From assembly GCA_964425315.1 (NCBI GenBank), contig CAYRNB010000083.1, positions 1 through 13,373 on the forward strand: a stretch of DNA of 13,373 nucleotides. The letters run 5' to 3'. This document shows positions 6,664-13,373 of this stretch, in pieces. The position numbers were made by a program, and so were the translations under genes. The stretch's first letter is position 1, and every line of letters starts with the position of its first letter. The stretch comes from Rhodoblastus sp964425315. Its GTDB lineage: Bacteria > Pseudomonadota > Alphaproteobacteria > Rhizobiales > Beijerinckiaceae. Below the pieces are notes generated by a model. That model ran no database searches, was not told the DNA's origin, and saw only the letters and a list, made by a program, of their open reading frames with translations.

Positions 6664-7140
6664 ATGCCGTCCAACAAGACGATCTTGGTGCTGGGCATCG
6701 GCAATAGTCTGATGGGCGACGATGGCGCGGGCGTTCGCGCCGCTATGACGCTCGACGGCTGGGCTGGCGCGCGCGACGACATTTTGCTGCGCGACGGCGG
6801 CACGCTCGGGCTCTCTCTCCTGCCGGAAATCGAATCCTGCGACGCCCTGATCGTCCTCGACGCCGCCATGATGGGCGAAAGGCCCGGCGCGGTGAAAACC
6901 TTCGTCGGCGAAGAGATGGACGCCCAACTCGCGGGAAAGAAACATTCCGTGCATGAACTCGCCCTGTCAGACCTGATGGCGGCGGCGGCGCTCACCGGCG
7001 GCAGGCCGGAGCGCCGGGCGCTCATCGGCGTGCAGCCGGAAATCGTCGACTGGGGGTTGGAGCCGAGCCCGGCGGTGGCGGCGGCCATTGGCGAAATGCA
7101 CCAGGCCGTGCGCGCGCTGGTCGAAAGGTGGGAGTCATGA
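6664..7140 (+). CDS. hynD: [NiFe]-hydrogenase large-subunit maturation protease
   Basis: A 158-aa protein of the HyaD/HybD/HupD endopeptidase family. It opens with VLGIGNSLMGDDGAG. By alignment with E. coli HybD (Glu16, Asp62, His93) the metal-binding residues are predicted to be Asp20, Asp66 in LIVLDA, and His97 in SVHELALSDL. These proteases sense nickel in the precursor large subunit and clip its C-terminal peptide, here probably the 15 residues after His566 of HynL. Length is normal for the family. It is the first gene of the hydrogenase operon, with AAAGG eight bases before the ATG, and its stop overlaps the next start as ATGA. The symbol follows the HynSL context and could equally be written hupD or hyaD. 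Asp20 replaces the Glu of HybD, a conservative change common in relatives. Confidence 0.9.
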   Translation: MPSNKTILVLGIGNSLMGDDGAGVRAAMTLDGWAGARDDILLRDGGTLGLSLLPEIESCDALIVLDAAMMGERPGAVKTFVGEEMDAQLAGKKHSVHELALSDLMAAAALTGGRPERRALIGVQPEIVDWGLEPSPAVAAAIGEMHQAVRALVERWES

Positions 7141-7565
7141 ACCAGCCCTGCGCCCCGACGGAAGACCTGCCGCGGGACGGCGCGCTGGCCGAGGCGGTGG
7201 CCGAGGAAATCCTCGCCCTTTTGCGTAATTTCGCCGTGACCGGGGAAACCGGCGCCGTCGATCTCGGCGGCCTGCCGCTTTCTCCCCGTGATCGCGAGAC
7301 GCTCGACGAAATTCTCGGGCGCGGCGAGGTGAGCGCCGAGATCGAGGTCGCGGGGCGTTCGGAAGTCTGGGAAACCGCTTTTTCCGGCGTCTGGCGCGTG
7401 CGCCATTGGGGCGACGGGAGCATAGCCGCCGATCTCGTGGAAATCGTCTCCTGTCCCGAAATTCTACGGACGGACCGGCGCGACGCGCGCGCCGCCGCCC
7501 TCCGGTTGGAGGCGGCGCTGGAAGAAAGAAATGCTGCGACAGCGGAGATTTCGCATGAAACATGA
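7137..7565 (+). CDS. HupH/HyaF C-terminal-domain protein, hydrogenase accessory factor
   Basis: A 142-aa protein resembling the C-terminal domain of HupH/HyaF hydrogenase expression proteins. Recognisable pieces are VDLGGLPLSPRDRETLDEILG, GRGEVSAEIEVAGRSEVWET and FSGVWRVRHWGDG, followed by a short region ending in LEEILR-like helices. Full-length HupH is about 280 aa with an N-terminal half as well, so this is a half-length, single-domain version. HupH/HyaF proteins are linked to maturation of the small subunit and its iron-sulfur clusters, but the exact reaction is not settled. The ATG at 7137 overlaps the protease stop (ATGA) and has AAAGG eight bases upstream. The 3' end overlaps the small-subunit start by 11 bp, implying translational coupling. 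It is soluble, with no signal peptide or membrane segment. Confidence 0.78.
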   Translation: MNQPCAPTEDLPRDGALAEAVAEEILALLRNFAVTGETGAVDLGGLPLSPRDRETLDEILGRGEVSAEIEVAGRSEVWETAFSGVWRVRHWGDGSIAADLVEIVSCPEILRTDRRDARAAALRLEAALEERNAATAEISHET

Positions 7566-8628
7566 CGAAACATTGGGCGACATGATGGAGCAACGCGGCT
7601 TCTCGCGGCGCTCTTTCCTGAAGTACGCCTCCTACGTCGCCTCGATCATGGCGCTGCCGCCGGCTTCCGCGCAGGCGCTCGCCGAGGGGCTCGCCAAGGC
7701 GCGGCGTCAGTCGGTGATCTGGCTGTCGTTCCAGGAATGCACTGGCTGCACGGAATCGATCACCCGATCCTTCCATCCGACGCTGGAAAACCTGATCTTC
7801 AATTTCATCTCGCTCGACTACCACCACACTTTGATGGCGGCCTCGGGCGAGGCTGCGGAAGCGGCGCGCAAGGAGGCCATGGCCGCCAACAAGGGCAAAT
7901 ATATCGTCGTCGTGGACGGCTCGGTTCCGACCAAGGACGACGGCCTCTATTCGACCATCGCCGGCGTCAGCAATCTGCAGATGCTGCACGACACGGTGGA
8001 AAACGCCTTCGCCGTGGTTACGGTCGGCACATGCGCCGCCTTCGGCGGCATACCCAAGGCCTTTCCCAATCCGACCGGCGCGGTTCCAGTCGGGACTTTG
8101 GTCGGCGGCAAGCCGCTCATCAATATTTCCGGCTGCCCGCCGGTCCCAGAGGCCATGACCGGCGCGATCTCCTATATCCTGTCCTTCGGCAAAGTGCCGG
8201 ACCTCGACCATCTCAACCGTCCAAAAGCCTTTTTCGGCGAGACCATTCACGATCGCTGCTACCGCCGGCCCTTCTATGAACGCGGCATGTTCGCCAACCG
8301 GTTCGACGACGAGGGCGCGCGGCAGGGCTATTGCCTCTACAAGGTCGGCTGCAAGGGGCCGGTGACCTATAACGCCTGCGCCACCATGAAATGGAATGGC
8401 GGCGTTTCCTTCCCGATCCAGTCAGGCCACGGCTGCCTCGGCTGTTCCGAGCCGGATTTCTGGGATCGCGGCGGCTTCTATCGGCCGCTGCCGACGCCGC
8501 TCGCCTCGATCGCGCCGGCCGCCGCCGGCGCGGCTGTGGCCGGCATAGCGCTCGGGGTCGGCGCTTCGGCGATCGCGCGCCATCATCAGAAAACCGTTCT
8601 CGCCAAGCCCAAATCGGGGGAGGAGTAA
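7555..8628 (+). CDS. hynS: [NiFe]-hydrogenase small subunit, Isp-type (group 1e), Tat-exported
   Basis: A 357-aa electron-transfer subunit. It begins with a Tat signal (SRRSFLK at 17-23, then a hydrophobic stretch to ALPPASA), so the mature dimer lies on the periplasmic side. Proximal [4Fe-4S] ligands are Cys62, Cys65, Cys160 and Cys194. The distal cluster uses His232, Cys235, Cys260 and Cys266, and the medial [3Fe-4S] cluster uses Cys275, Cys294 and Cys297. Positions 64 and 165, which are extra cysteines in oxygen-tolerant membrane hydrogenases, are both glycine. A hydrophobic helix near the C-terminus (about 318-341) can anchor it to the membrane or Isp1. The ATG at 7555 is chosen because GGAG lies seven bases upstream and it gives a normal Tat leader; an in-frame ATG at 7531 is possible. 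The stop is 3 bp before isp1. Confident in family, and context supports the Isp type. Confidence 0.95.
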   Translation: MKHDETLGDMMEQRGFSRRSFLKYASYVASIMALPPASAQALAEGLAKARRQSVIWLSFQECTGCTESITRSFHPTLENLIFNFISLDYHHTLMAASGEAAEAARKEAMAANKGKYIVVVDGSVPTKDDGLYSTIAGVSNLQMLHDTVENAFAVVTVGTCAAFGGIPKAFPNPTGAVPVGTLVGGKPLINISGCPPVPEAMTGAISYILSFGKVPDLDHLNRPKAFFGETIHDRCYRRPFYERGMFANRFDDEGARQGYCLYKVGCKGPVTYNACATMKWNGGVSFPIQSGHGCLGCSEPDFWDRGGFYRPLPTPLASIAPAAAGAAVAGIALGVGASAIARHHQKTVLAKPKSGEE

Positions 8629-8631
8629 GCC

Positions 8632-9291
8632 ATGGATCTTCTCACATTCGCGCGCGGCCCGGCCCTGACTTTTGCGGTCGCCGTCTTCGTCCTGGGGGTG
8701 CTGTGGCGGCTGGTCGGCGTCCTGTTCCTGCCGGTCTGGCGCGACGATTCTCCTAAGCGGGAAGGCGCGCCGCCCGCTTTGATCGGGGCCATTCAGGCCA
8801 TTTTCGGCAAGATGATCCCGCACCGGACCTTCCTGAAGAACGGCATGTTCACCACCGTCAACGGCTATATCTTCCATTTCGGCCTGGCGATCTGCGTTTT
8901 CCTCTTCGCGCCGCACATTTTGTTCATAAAGAGCGTGTTCGGGGTGAGCTGGCCGGCGCTGCCCAGCAATCTGATCTACGCCATCGGCGCCGTCACCGCC
9001 GGCTCGCTTCTGGCGGCGATCGCCTATCGCCTGACCAGCCCGGTGCTGAAGCTCATTTCGCGCCCCGAGGATTACATCAGCTGGGTCCTCACTTTCCTGC
9101 CCGTGGCGACGGGGCTTCTCGCCTCGAGCCATCTCGGCGCGCGCTACGAGACCCTGCTGGCGATACATATCCTGAGCATATGCGCCTTCCTGATCTGGTT
9201 CCCCTTCGGCAAGCTCATGCACGCCTTCCTGTTCGTTTTCTCGCGCGGCGCGACCGGAATGCGGTTCCGGCATAGAGGAGCGCAACTATGA
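8632..9291 (+). CDS. isp1: Isp1, cytochrome b-type membrane subunit (NarI/DsrM-like)
   Basis: A 219-aa polytopic membrane protein with about five hydrophobic helices (near 11-33, 76-98, 114-134, 147-165 and 174-202). Histidines at or near the membrane, His64, His82, His95, His167, His179 and His197, are candidate axial ligands for b haems as in nitrate reductase NarI and DsrM. In Isp-type hydrogenases this subunit carries electrons across the inner membrane between periplasmic HynSL and cytoplasmic Isp2. AGGAG lies six bases before the ATG, which is 3 bp after the small-subunit stop, and its own stop overlaps the isp2 start as ATGA. The position between small and large subunit genes is the hallmark that separates this from the HupC/HyaC cytochrome b of ordinary uptake hydrogenases. 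Exact haem ligands are inferred. Confidence 0.88.
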   Translation: MDLLTFARGPALTFAVAVFVLGVLWRLVGVLFLPVWRDDSPKREGAPPALIGAIQAIFGKMIPHRTFLKNGMFTTVNGYIFHFGLAICVFLFAPHILFIKSVFGVSWPALPSNLIYAIGAVTAGSLLAAIAYRLTSPVLKLISRPEDYISWVLTFLPVATGLLASSHLGARYETLLAIHILSICAFLIWFPFGKLMHAFLFVFSRGATGMRFRHRGAQL

Positions 9292-10595
9292 CCGCCAAGA
9301 CCACGGCCGCCGGCGTCGCCTACGACGTCCAGGGAAATTTGAACGACACGCAGCGTCGCGACGCCGCCTTGAACACCTTCGTGCGCGATTTCGCCAAGAC
9401 CGCGGCGATCCACATGGAATCGTGCCTGCGTTGCGGCATGTGCTCCAACGCCTGCCATTTCTATATGGCGACCGGCGAACCGAAATATACGCCGATCAAC
9501 AAGCTGAAGCCCTTCGAGCAGGCCTATCACCGCCATGTCGGGCCCTTCGCGCCGCTCTATCGGCTGTTCGGCCTGTCCTCCAACGTCACCATCGAGATGC
9601 TGGAGGAATGGGAGGCGCTTCTCTTCGACGCCTGTTCCCTGTGCGGCCGCTGCACGCTCGCCTGCCCGATGGGCATAGACATAGCCGAACTGATCAAGGA
9701 GGCGCGGCACGGCATGTACAAAGCCGGCCTCGTTCCCGACCGGCTCGAGCTGATGGACCGCACCGCCAAGGCCTGGGGCAGCCCGGCGACGCCGGCGGAG
9801 GATTTCGCCGACATCGTCCGCGAGGCCGGCGAAGCCAATGGCGTGCCGATGAATGTCGATCTGCCAAAGGCCGATTATGTCATCACCGTCGCGCCGGCCG
9901 AACTGACCGAACACACCAAGGCCCTTTCCGACGTCGCCAAGATCCTCAACAAGATCGGCGCGAACTGGACCTATTCGACCGAAGGATTCGAAGCCTCCAA
10001 CATCGGCTATATCAACGGCGATCTCGACCTGCAGGAAAAGCTGACGCGCAAGATTATCGACAATGCGATCGCCATCGGCGCGCATACGCTCATCCTGCCG
10101 GAATGCGGCCACGCCTATGGCGCGGCGCGCTGGGAGGCGTCGCGCTGGTACGGCAAGAAAATTCCGCTGCGCATCATCCACATGACGGAATTTCTCAACG
10201 AGGTCGTCTCCGGCGGCAAGATCAAACTGAAAAAGATCGGGCAGACCGTCTCCTTCCACGATCCCTGCCAGTTGGCGCGGCGCGGCGGCGTCACCGAGGC
10301 GCCGCGCGCGGTGCTGAAGGCCTTGGGCTTCGAGATCAAGGAGCTGGAGGACCACGGCTCGCTCTCCTGGTGCTGCGGCGGCGGCGGCGGCGTCGTCTCC
10401 AACGTTCGCGCCGACCCCCTGCGCTTCAAGGCTTTCCAGCTGAAGAGGAAACAGGTGGAGGACGCTGACGCGCAGCGCTTCGTCACTGCGTGCGGCCAAT
10501 GCCGCATCACCCTGACGCTCGGCGCCACCAAATTCAAATGGGACAAGAAGGTCGAAAGCCTGCTGGAGCTGGTGGCCGACAATCTCGAAGATTGA
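9288..10595 (+). CDS. isp2: Isp2, HdrD/DsrK-like iron-sulfur protein
   Basis: A 435-aa cytoplasmic-type protein with no signal peptide. Two N-terminal ferredoxin-like [4Fe-4S] motifs are present: Cys46, Cys49, Cys52, Cys56 and Cys116, Cys119, Cys122, Cys126. The C-terminal half has one complete CCG-type motif, Cys327-x34-Cys362-Cys363-x38-Cys402-x2-Cys405, as in the catalytic subunit HdrD of heterodisulfide reductase and in DsrK. The earlier half-domain keeps only PECGHAY (Cys273), so it looks degenerate. CCG domains in HdrB/HdrD bind noncubane clusters that handle disulfide and thiol chemistry. Isp2 is therefore expected to pass electrons between Isp1 and a cytoplasmic acceptor, possibly a disulfide or sulfur carrier. 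The start overlaps the isp1 stop, and a 41-bp gap precedes the large subunit. The true acceptor is unknown. Confidence 0.9.
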   Translation: MTAKTTAAGVAYDVQGNLNDTQRRDAALNTFVRDFAKTAAIHMESCLRCGMCSNACHFYMATGEPKYTPINKLKPFEQAYHRHVGPFAPLYRLFGLSSNVTIEMLEEWEALLFDACSLCGRCTLACPMGIDIAELIKEARHGMYKAGLVPDRLELMDRTAKAWGSPATPAEDFADIVREAGEANGVPMNVDLPKADYVITVAPAELTEHTKALSDVAKILNKIGANWTYSTEGFEASNIGYINGDLDLQEKLTRKIIDNAIAIGAHTLILPECGHAYGAARWEASRWYGKKIPLRIIHMTEFLNEVVSGGKIKLKKIGQTVSFHDPCQLARRGGVTEAPRAVLKALGFEIKELEDHGSLSWCCGGGGGVVSNVRADPLRFKAFQLKRKQVEDADAQRFVTACGQCRITLTLGATKFKWDKKVESLLELVADNLED

Positions 10596-10636
10596 CGCCG
10601 ACCTGCTGACCGAACACTGCTCTTGAGGAAAATCCG

Positions 10637-12382
10637 ATGAACAAACGCATTGTCGTGGACCCGATCACCAGGATCGAAGGCCATTTGCGGATCGAGGCGG
10701 AAGTGGGCGAGGGCAACGCGATCAAGACCGCCTATTCATCCGGCACGATGGTGAGGGGCATCGAAATCATCCTCAAAGGCCGCGATCCGCGCGAGGCCTG
10801 GGCCTTCGCCCAGCGCATCTGCGGCGTCTGCACCCTGGTGCATGGCATGGCCTCGATCCGCGCCGTGGAAAACGCCCTCAACTACGACATTCCGCCCAAC
10901 GCCCAGCTCGTGCGCAATCTGATGATCGCCGCGCAATATGTGCACGACCATGTCATGCATTTCTATCATCTGCATGCGCTCGACTGGGTGGATGTGGTCT
11001 CGGCCCTGAAGGCCGATCCCAAGGCGACGTCGCAACTGGCGCAGAGCATTTCGTCCTACGCCAAATCCAGCCCCGGCTATTTCGCCGATACCCAGAAAAA
11101 GCTCGCGGCCTTCGTCGAGAGCGGACAGCTTGGCATTTTCGCCAACGGCTATTGGGGCAATCCCCTCTACAAGCTGCCGCCGGAAGCCAATCTGCTCGGA
11201 GTGGCGCATTATCTCGAGGCCTTGGCCTGGCAACGCACGGTTGTGCAGATTCACACGATATTCGGCGGCAAGAATCCCCATCCCAATTTTCTTGTCGGCG
11301 GCAGCCCGGCCCCGCTCAGCGCCGGCCCGGGCGAGAGCGCCGGTAGCGCCGCGACAGCGGTGAATATCGTCACGCTCAACCAGGTGCGCTCGATCATCAA
11401 ATCGATGCAGGACTTCGTCGACCAGGTCTATCTGCCCGACACGCTCGCCATCGCCGGCTTTTACAAGGACTGGTTCGCGCGCGGCGAGGGCTTGGGAAAT
11501 TTCATGACCTATGGCGACTTCCCGTCCGACGGCAAGGCCGGCTGGAAAAACATGCTCATTCCCTCGGGCGTCATCGTCAATCGCGATCTCGGCCATATCG
11601 AGCCGGTCGATCTCAACGATCCGGAGCAGATTCAGGAATTCGCCGCCCATAGCTGGTACGAATATTCGGCCGGCAAGGGCGCGGGCCTCCATCCTTACGT
11701 CGGCCAGACGAAATTCGCCTATACCGGCCCCAAGCCGCCCTATGAGCAGCTCGATGTGGAAAATTCCTATTCCTGGCTGAAGGCGCCGCGCTGGCGCGGC
11801 AAGGCGGTCGAGGTCGGGCCGCTGGCGCGGGTGCTGATGCTCTACGCCAAGGGCCATGAGCAGACCAAGGAGCTCGCGGGTTACGCGCTGAAGAAGCTCG
11901 ACCTGCCGCTGACGGCTATGTATTCGACGCTTGGCCGCACGGCGGCGCGCACATTGGAGAGCAAGATCATCGCCGACCAGATGAACGGCTGGCTCGACCA
12001 ATTGTTCGCCAATATCAAGAGCGGCGACGTCGCCATGCACAATCCCGTCAAATGGGACCCCTCGACCTGGCCGCGTGAAGCCAAGGGCGTCGGCTTCATG
12101 GAGGCGCCGCGCGGCGGCCTCGCCCATTGGGTCGTCATCAAGGACGGCAAGATCGACAATTATCAGGCGGTGGTGCCCAGCACCTGGAACGCAGGCCCGC
12201 GCGACGCCAAAGGCCAGCCCGGCGCCTATGAGGCGGCGCTCGCCGACCGGCACACGCTGGCGAATCCCAAACAGCCGCTGGAAATCCAGCGCACCATACA
12301 CTCCTTCGACCCCTGCATCGCCTGCGCCGTGCATGTCGTCGACAGGGAAGGGGAGGAACTGACCTCGATCCGCGTGAGCTGA
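10637..12382 (+). CDS. hynL: [NiFe]-hydrogenase large subunit, Isp-type (group 1e)
   Basis: A 581-aa catalytic subunit carrying the Ni-Fe(CN)2CO site for H2 oxidation or proton reduction. The N-terminal L1 motif RICGVCTLVH gives nickel ligands Cys62 and Cys65. The C-terminal L2 motif DPCIACAVH gives Cys560 and Cys563, with His566 at the processing site. Cleavage after His566 would release a 15-residue tail. Glu14 in RIEGH corresponds to the proton-relay glutamate known in Desulfovibrio enzymes. Other family landmarks are GGKNPHPNFLVGG and WRGKAVEVGPLAR. No signal peptide is present, as expected for export piggy-backed on the Tat signal of HynS. GAGGA lies seven bases before the ATG. It is the last gene of the operon, followed by an intrinsic terminator 108 bp downstream. 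Nickel-insertion and cyanide-pathway hyp genes are absent from the window and must be elsewhere. Confidence 0.97.
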   Translation: MNKRIVVDPITRIEGHLRIEAEVGEGNAIKTAYSSGTMVRGIEIILKGRDPREAWAFAQRICGVCTLVHGMASIRAVENALNYDIPPNAQLVRNLMIAAQYVHDHVMHFYHLHALDWVDVVSALKADPKATSQLAQSISSYAKSSPGYFADTQKKLAAFVESGQLGIFANGYWGNPLYKLPPEANLLGVAHYLEALAWQRTVVQIHTIFGGKNPHPNFLVGGSPAPLSAGPGESAGSAATAVNIVTLNQVRSIIKSMQDFVDQVYLPDTLAIAGFYKDWFARGEGLGNFMTYGDFPSDGKAGWKNMLIPSGVIVNRDLGHIEPVDLNDPEQIQEFAAHSWYEYSAGKGAGLHPYVGQTKFAYTGPKPPYEQLDVENSYSWLKAPRWRGKAVEVGPLARVLMLYAKGHEQTKELAGYALKKLDLPLTAMYSTLGRTAARTLESKIIADQMNGWLDQLFANIKSGDVAMHNPVKWDPSTWPREAKGVGFMEAPRGGLAHWVVIKDGKIDNYQAVVPSTWNAGPRDAKGQPGAYEAALADRHTLANPKQPLEIQRTIHSFDPCIACAVHVVDREGEELTSIRVS

Positions 12383-12489
12383 GTTCCTTCGTCCGGCGAT
12401 TTGGCGCTGGATCGGCTCGCGCCGTCTAACGTCGGCTCGAAGGGGCGGCGTCGCGAAAGAACTCCCGACAAGCCGCTCCCGCGTGAAAA

Positions 12490-12519
12490 GCGCAAGGAAA
12501 CATAGGCTTGCGCCTTTTT
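12490..12519 (+). terminator. Intrinsic terminator of the hydrogenase operon
   Basis: A perfect 7-bp stem, GCGCAAG (12490-12496) with CTTGCGC (12507-12513), and a 10-nt loop are followed after one C by five T (12515-12519). It lies 108 bp after the hynL stop on the same strand, and no gene lies between. Confidence 0.8.
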
Positions 12520-12667
12520 GACACGCCTTTCCCAGCGAGTCGTGAAAAACGGCTCCAACACGTCCCGCTCTCCTCTATTGGGGGTTCACAGGGCAAAAAA
12601 ACTCGTTTAACAGAAGCGACACATTCGGGCCGGGCGTCTCCCGACCCAATCCCTTGAGAGCGGATCG

Positions 12668-12752
12668 CGCTTCGATCGAAGCGTAGATTGACCGGGGACC
12701 GCCAACGGAGGACGCGCTCCGGCCTATTCGGCCGAAAGTGCGGCCTTTTTTT
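12668..12752 (+). promoter_or_regulatory. Structured leader or small RNA region with candidate attenuator before carB
   Basis: The 464 bp between hynL and carB hold no gene I can support. Besides the hydrogenase terminator they contain three consecutive hairpins on the plus strand. A 16-bp perfect palindrome CGCTTCGATCGAAGCG (12668-12683) comes first. CGGAG (12706-12710) pairing with CTCCG (12717-12721) is second. Then GGCCG (12730-12734) pairs with CGGCC (12741-12745) before T7. The middle GGCC at 12730 can alternatively pair with GGCC at 12721-12724, so terminator and anti-terminator forms would exclude each other. This could be a carB attenuator or the 3' end of a small RNA. No promoter or leader peptide was identified. 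Confidence 0.4.
12730..12752 (+). terminator. Intrinsic terminator-like hairpin upstream of carB
   Basis: GGCCG-AAAGTG-CGGCC followed directly by seven T (12746-12752). It ends 94 bp before the carB ATG with no gene between it and the hydrogenase terminator. It therefore terminates either a leader transcript, a small RNA, or residual read-through from the hydrogenase operon. Confidence 0.6.
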
Positions 12753-12846
12753 GTGTGCGGCCTCCGCTTCGGTCGCGCGCAGTCGGCCGGCGCGGGGCTT
12801 TGCCGTCTCGCGCGCGGCGCGACGCAAAACGTTTAGAGCCTGAGAC

Positions 12847-13373
12847 ATGCCGAAACGGACAGATATCCAGACGATCATGATCATCGGCGCGGGGCCGATT
12901 GTCATCGGCCAGGCCTGCGAATTCGATTATTCCGGCACCCAGGCTTGCAAGGCCCTGCGCGAGGAAGGCTATCGCATCGTCCTGGTCAATTCCAATCCGG
13001 CGACGATCATGACCGACCCGGACATGGCCGACCGCACTTATGTCGAGCCGATCACGCCGGAAATCGTGGCGAAAATCATCGAGAAGGAGCGTTACGCCGT
13101 TCCGGGCGGCTTCGCGCTCCTGCCCACGATGGGCGGCCAGACGGCGCTCAATTGCGCGCTGTCGCTGAAGAAGATGGGCGTGCTGCAGAAGTTCGAGGTC
13201 GAGATGATCGGCGCGACGGCCCACGCCATCGACAAGGCCGAGGACCGCGAGCTTTTTCGCGAGTCGATGATCAAGATCGGGCTCGACACGCCACGTTCGC
13301 ACCACGTCAAGACCCTGACCCAGGCTTTGGTCGCCCTCGACGACATCGGCCTGCCGGCGATCATCCGCCCGTC
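12847..13373 (+). CDS. carB: Carbamoyl-phosphate synthase large subunit, N-terminal part (cut by window edge)
   Basis: The first 175 residues of CarB, running off the end of the window. The opening MPKRTDIQTIMIIGAGPIV, then GQACEFDYSGTQACKALREEGY, VNSNPATIMTDPDMAD and LPTMGGQTALNCALSL, match E. coli CarB almost continuously. This is the preATP-grasp region and beginning of the carboxyphosphate-forming ATP-grasp domain; full CarB is about 1,070-1,110 aa. The enzyme makes carbamoyl phosphate for arginine and pyrimidine synthesis using ammonia delivered by CarA. Relative to E. coli there is a short insertion before LPTMGG (residues around PGGFAL), which I recall in other alphaproteobacteria. carA is not directly upstream; the preceding region is a terminator-bearing leader. 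The ATG start is fixed by family alignment, but its ribosome-binding site is weak. Confidence 0.96.
   Translation, partial: MPKRTDIQTIMIIGAGPIVIGQACEFDYSGTQACKALREEGYRIVLVNSNPATIMTDPDMADRTYVEPITPEIVAKIIEKERYAVPGGFALLPTMGGQTALNCALSLKKMGVLQKFEVEMIGATAHAIDKAEDRELFRESMIKIGLDTPRSHHVKTLTQALVALDDIGLPAIIRP

Noticed and set aside
10736..12334. A 532-aa minus-strand open frame inside hynL
   Set aside because: It lies wholly antisense to the large subunit, which has all catalytic motifs; the translation has no recognisable domain.
1..13373. Search for tRNA, rRNA, CRISPR arrays, insertion sequences or phage genes
   Set aside because: No cloverleaf-like segment, spaced repeat array, transposase, integrase or terminal inverted repeat was seen; composition looks uniform except for short AT-rich intergenic stretches.

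Overview
The window looks like chromosomal DNA of a GC-rich alphaproteobacterium, probably a Hyphomicrobiales member (methylotroph or purple non-sulfur relative). This rests on recalled family resemblance, not on a database search: an LpsB-type LPS-core mannosyltransferase, an HpnP-like hopanoid methylase, an alphaproteobacterial-style CarB, and GC-rich third codon positions throughout.

Layout. Positions 1-1623 (minus) hold a B12-binding radical SAM protein resembling hopanoid C-2 methylase. Divergent from it, 1760-4180 (plus) hold a CYTH-CHAD triphosphatase-like protein and a sirtuin, probably one transcript. A 2-oxoglutarate/Fe(II) oxygenase-like gene (4295-4954, plus) converges on a minus-strand pair: an LpsB-like glycosyltransferase (4976-6049) and an 89-aa four-cysteine protein (6136-6405).

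An AT-rich intergenic region (about 6500-6663) then leads into the centrepiece, a six-gene [NiFe]-hydrogenase operon (6664-12382, plus). Its order is maturation protease, HupH-like C-terminal-domain protein, small subunit with Tat signal, Isp1 (cytochrome b/NarI/DsrM-like), Isp2 (HdrD/DsrK-like iron-sulfur protein), large subunit. This is the Isp-type (group 1e) layout, in which the two membrane/redox subunits lie between the small and large subunit genes. The genes are tightly coupled, with ATGA overlaps, an 11-bp overlap and a 3-nt gap. The operon ends at a clear intrinsic terminator (12490-12519).

Upstream of the operon is an FNR/FixK-type box one base off consensus, 23 bp before a good -10 element. 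This is the geometry of an oxygen-responsive class II promoter. An upstream dyad and a 21-bp-spaced direct repeat may bind further regulators.

The working model is that HynSL oxidises H2 in the periplasm. Electrons cross the membrane through Isp1 haems to cytoplasmic Isp2, whose cysteine-rich motif resembles the catalytic subunit of heterodisulfide reductase. The final acceptor is not evident here. The small subunit has the ordinary four-cysteine proximal cluster, not the six-cysteine oxygen-tolerant one, which fits anaerobic or microaerobic expression.

The window closes with a 464-bp gene-free stretch carrying a terminator and a leader-like set of hairpins, then the 5' part of carB (from 12847), cut by the window edge.
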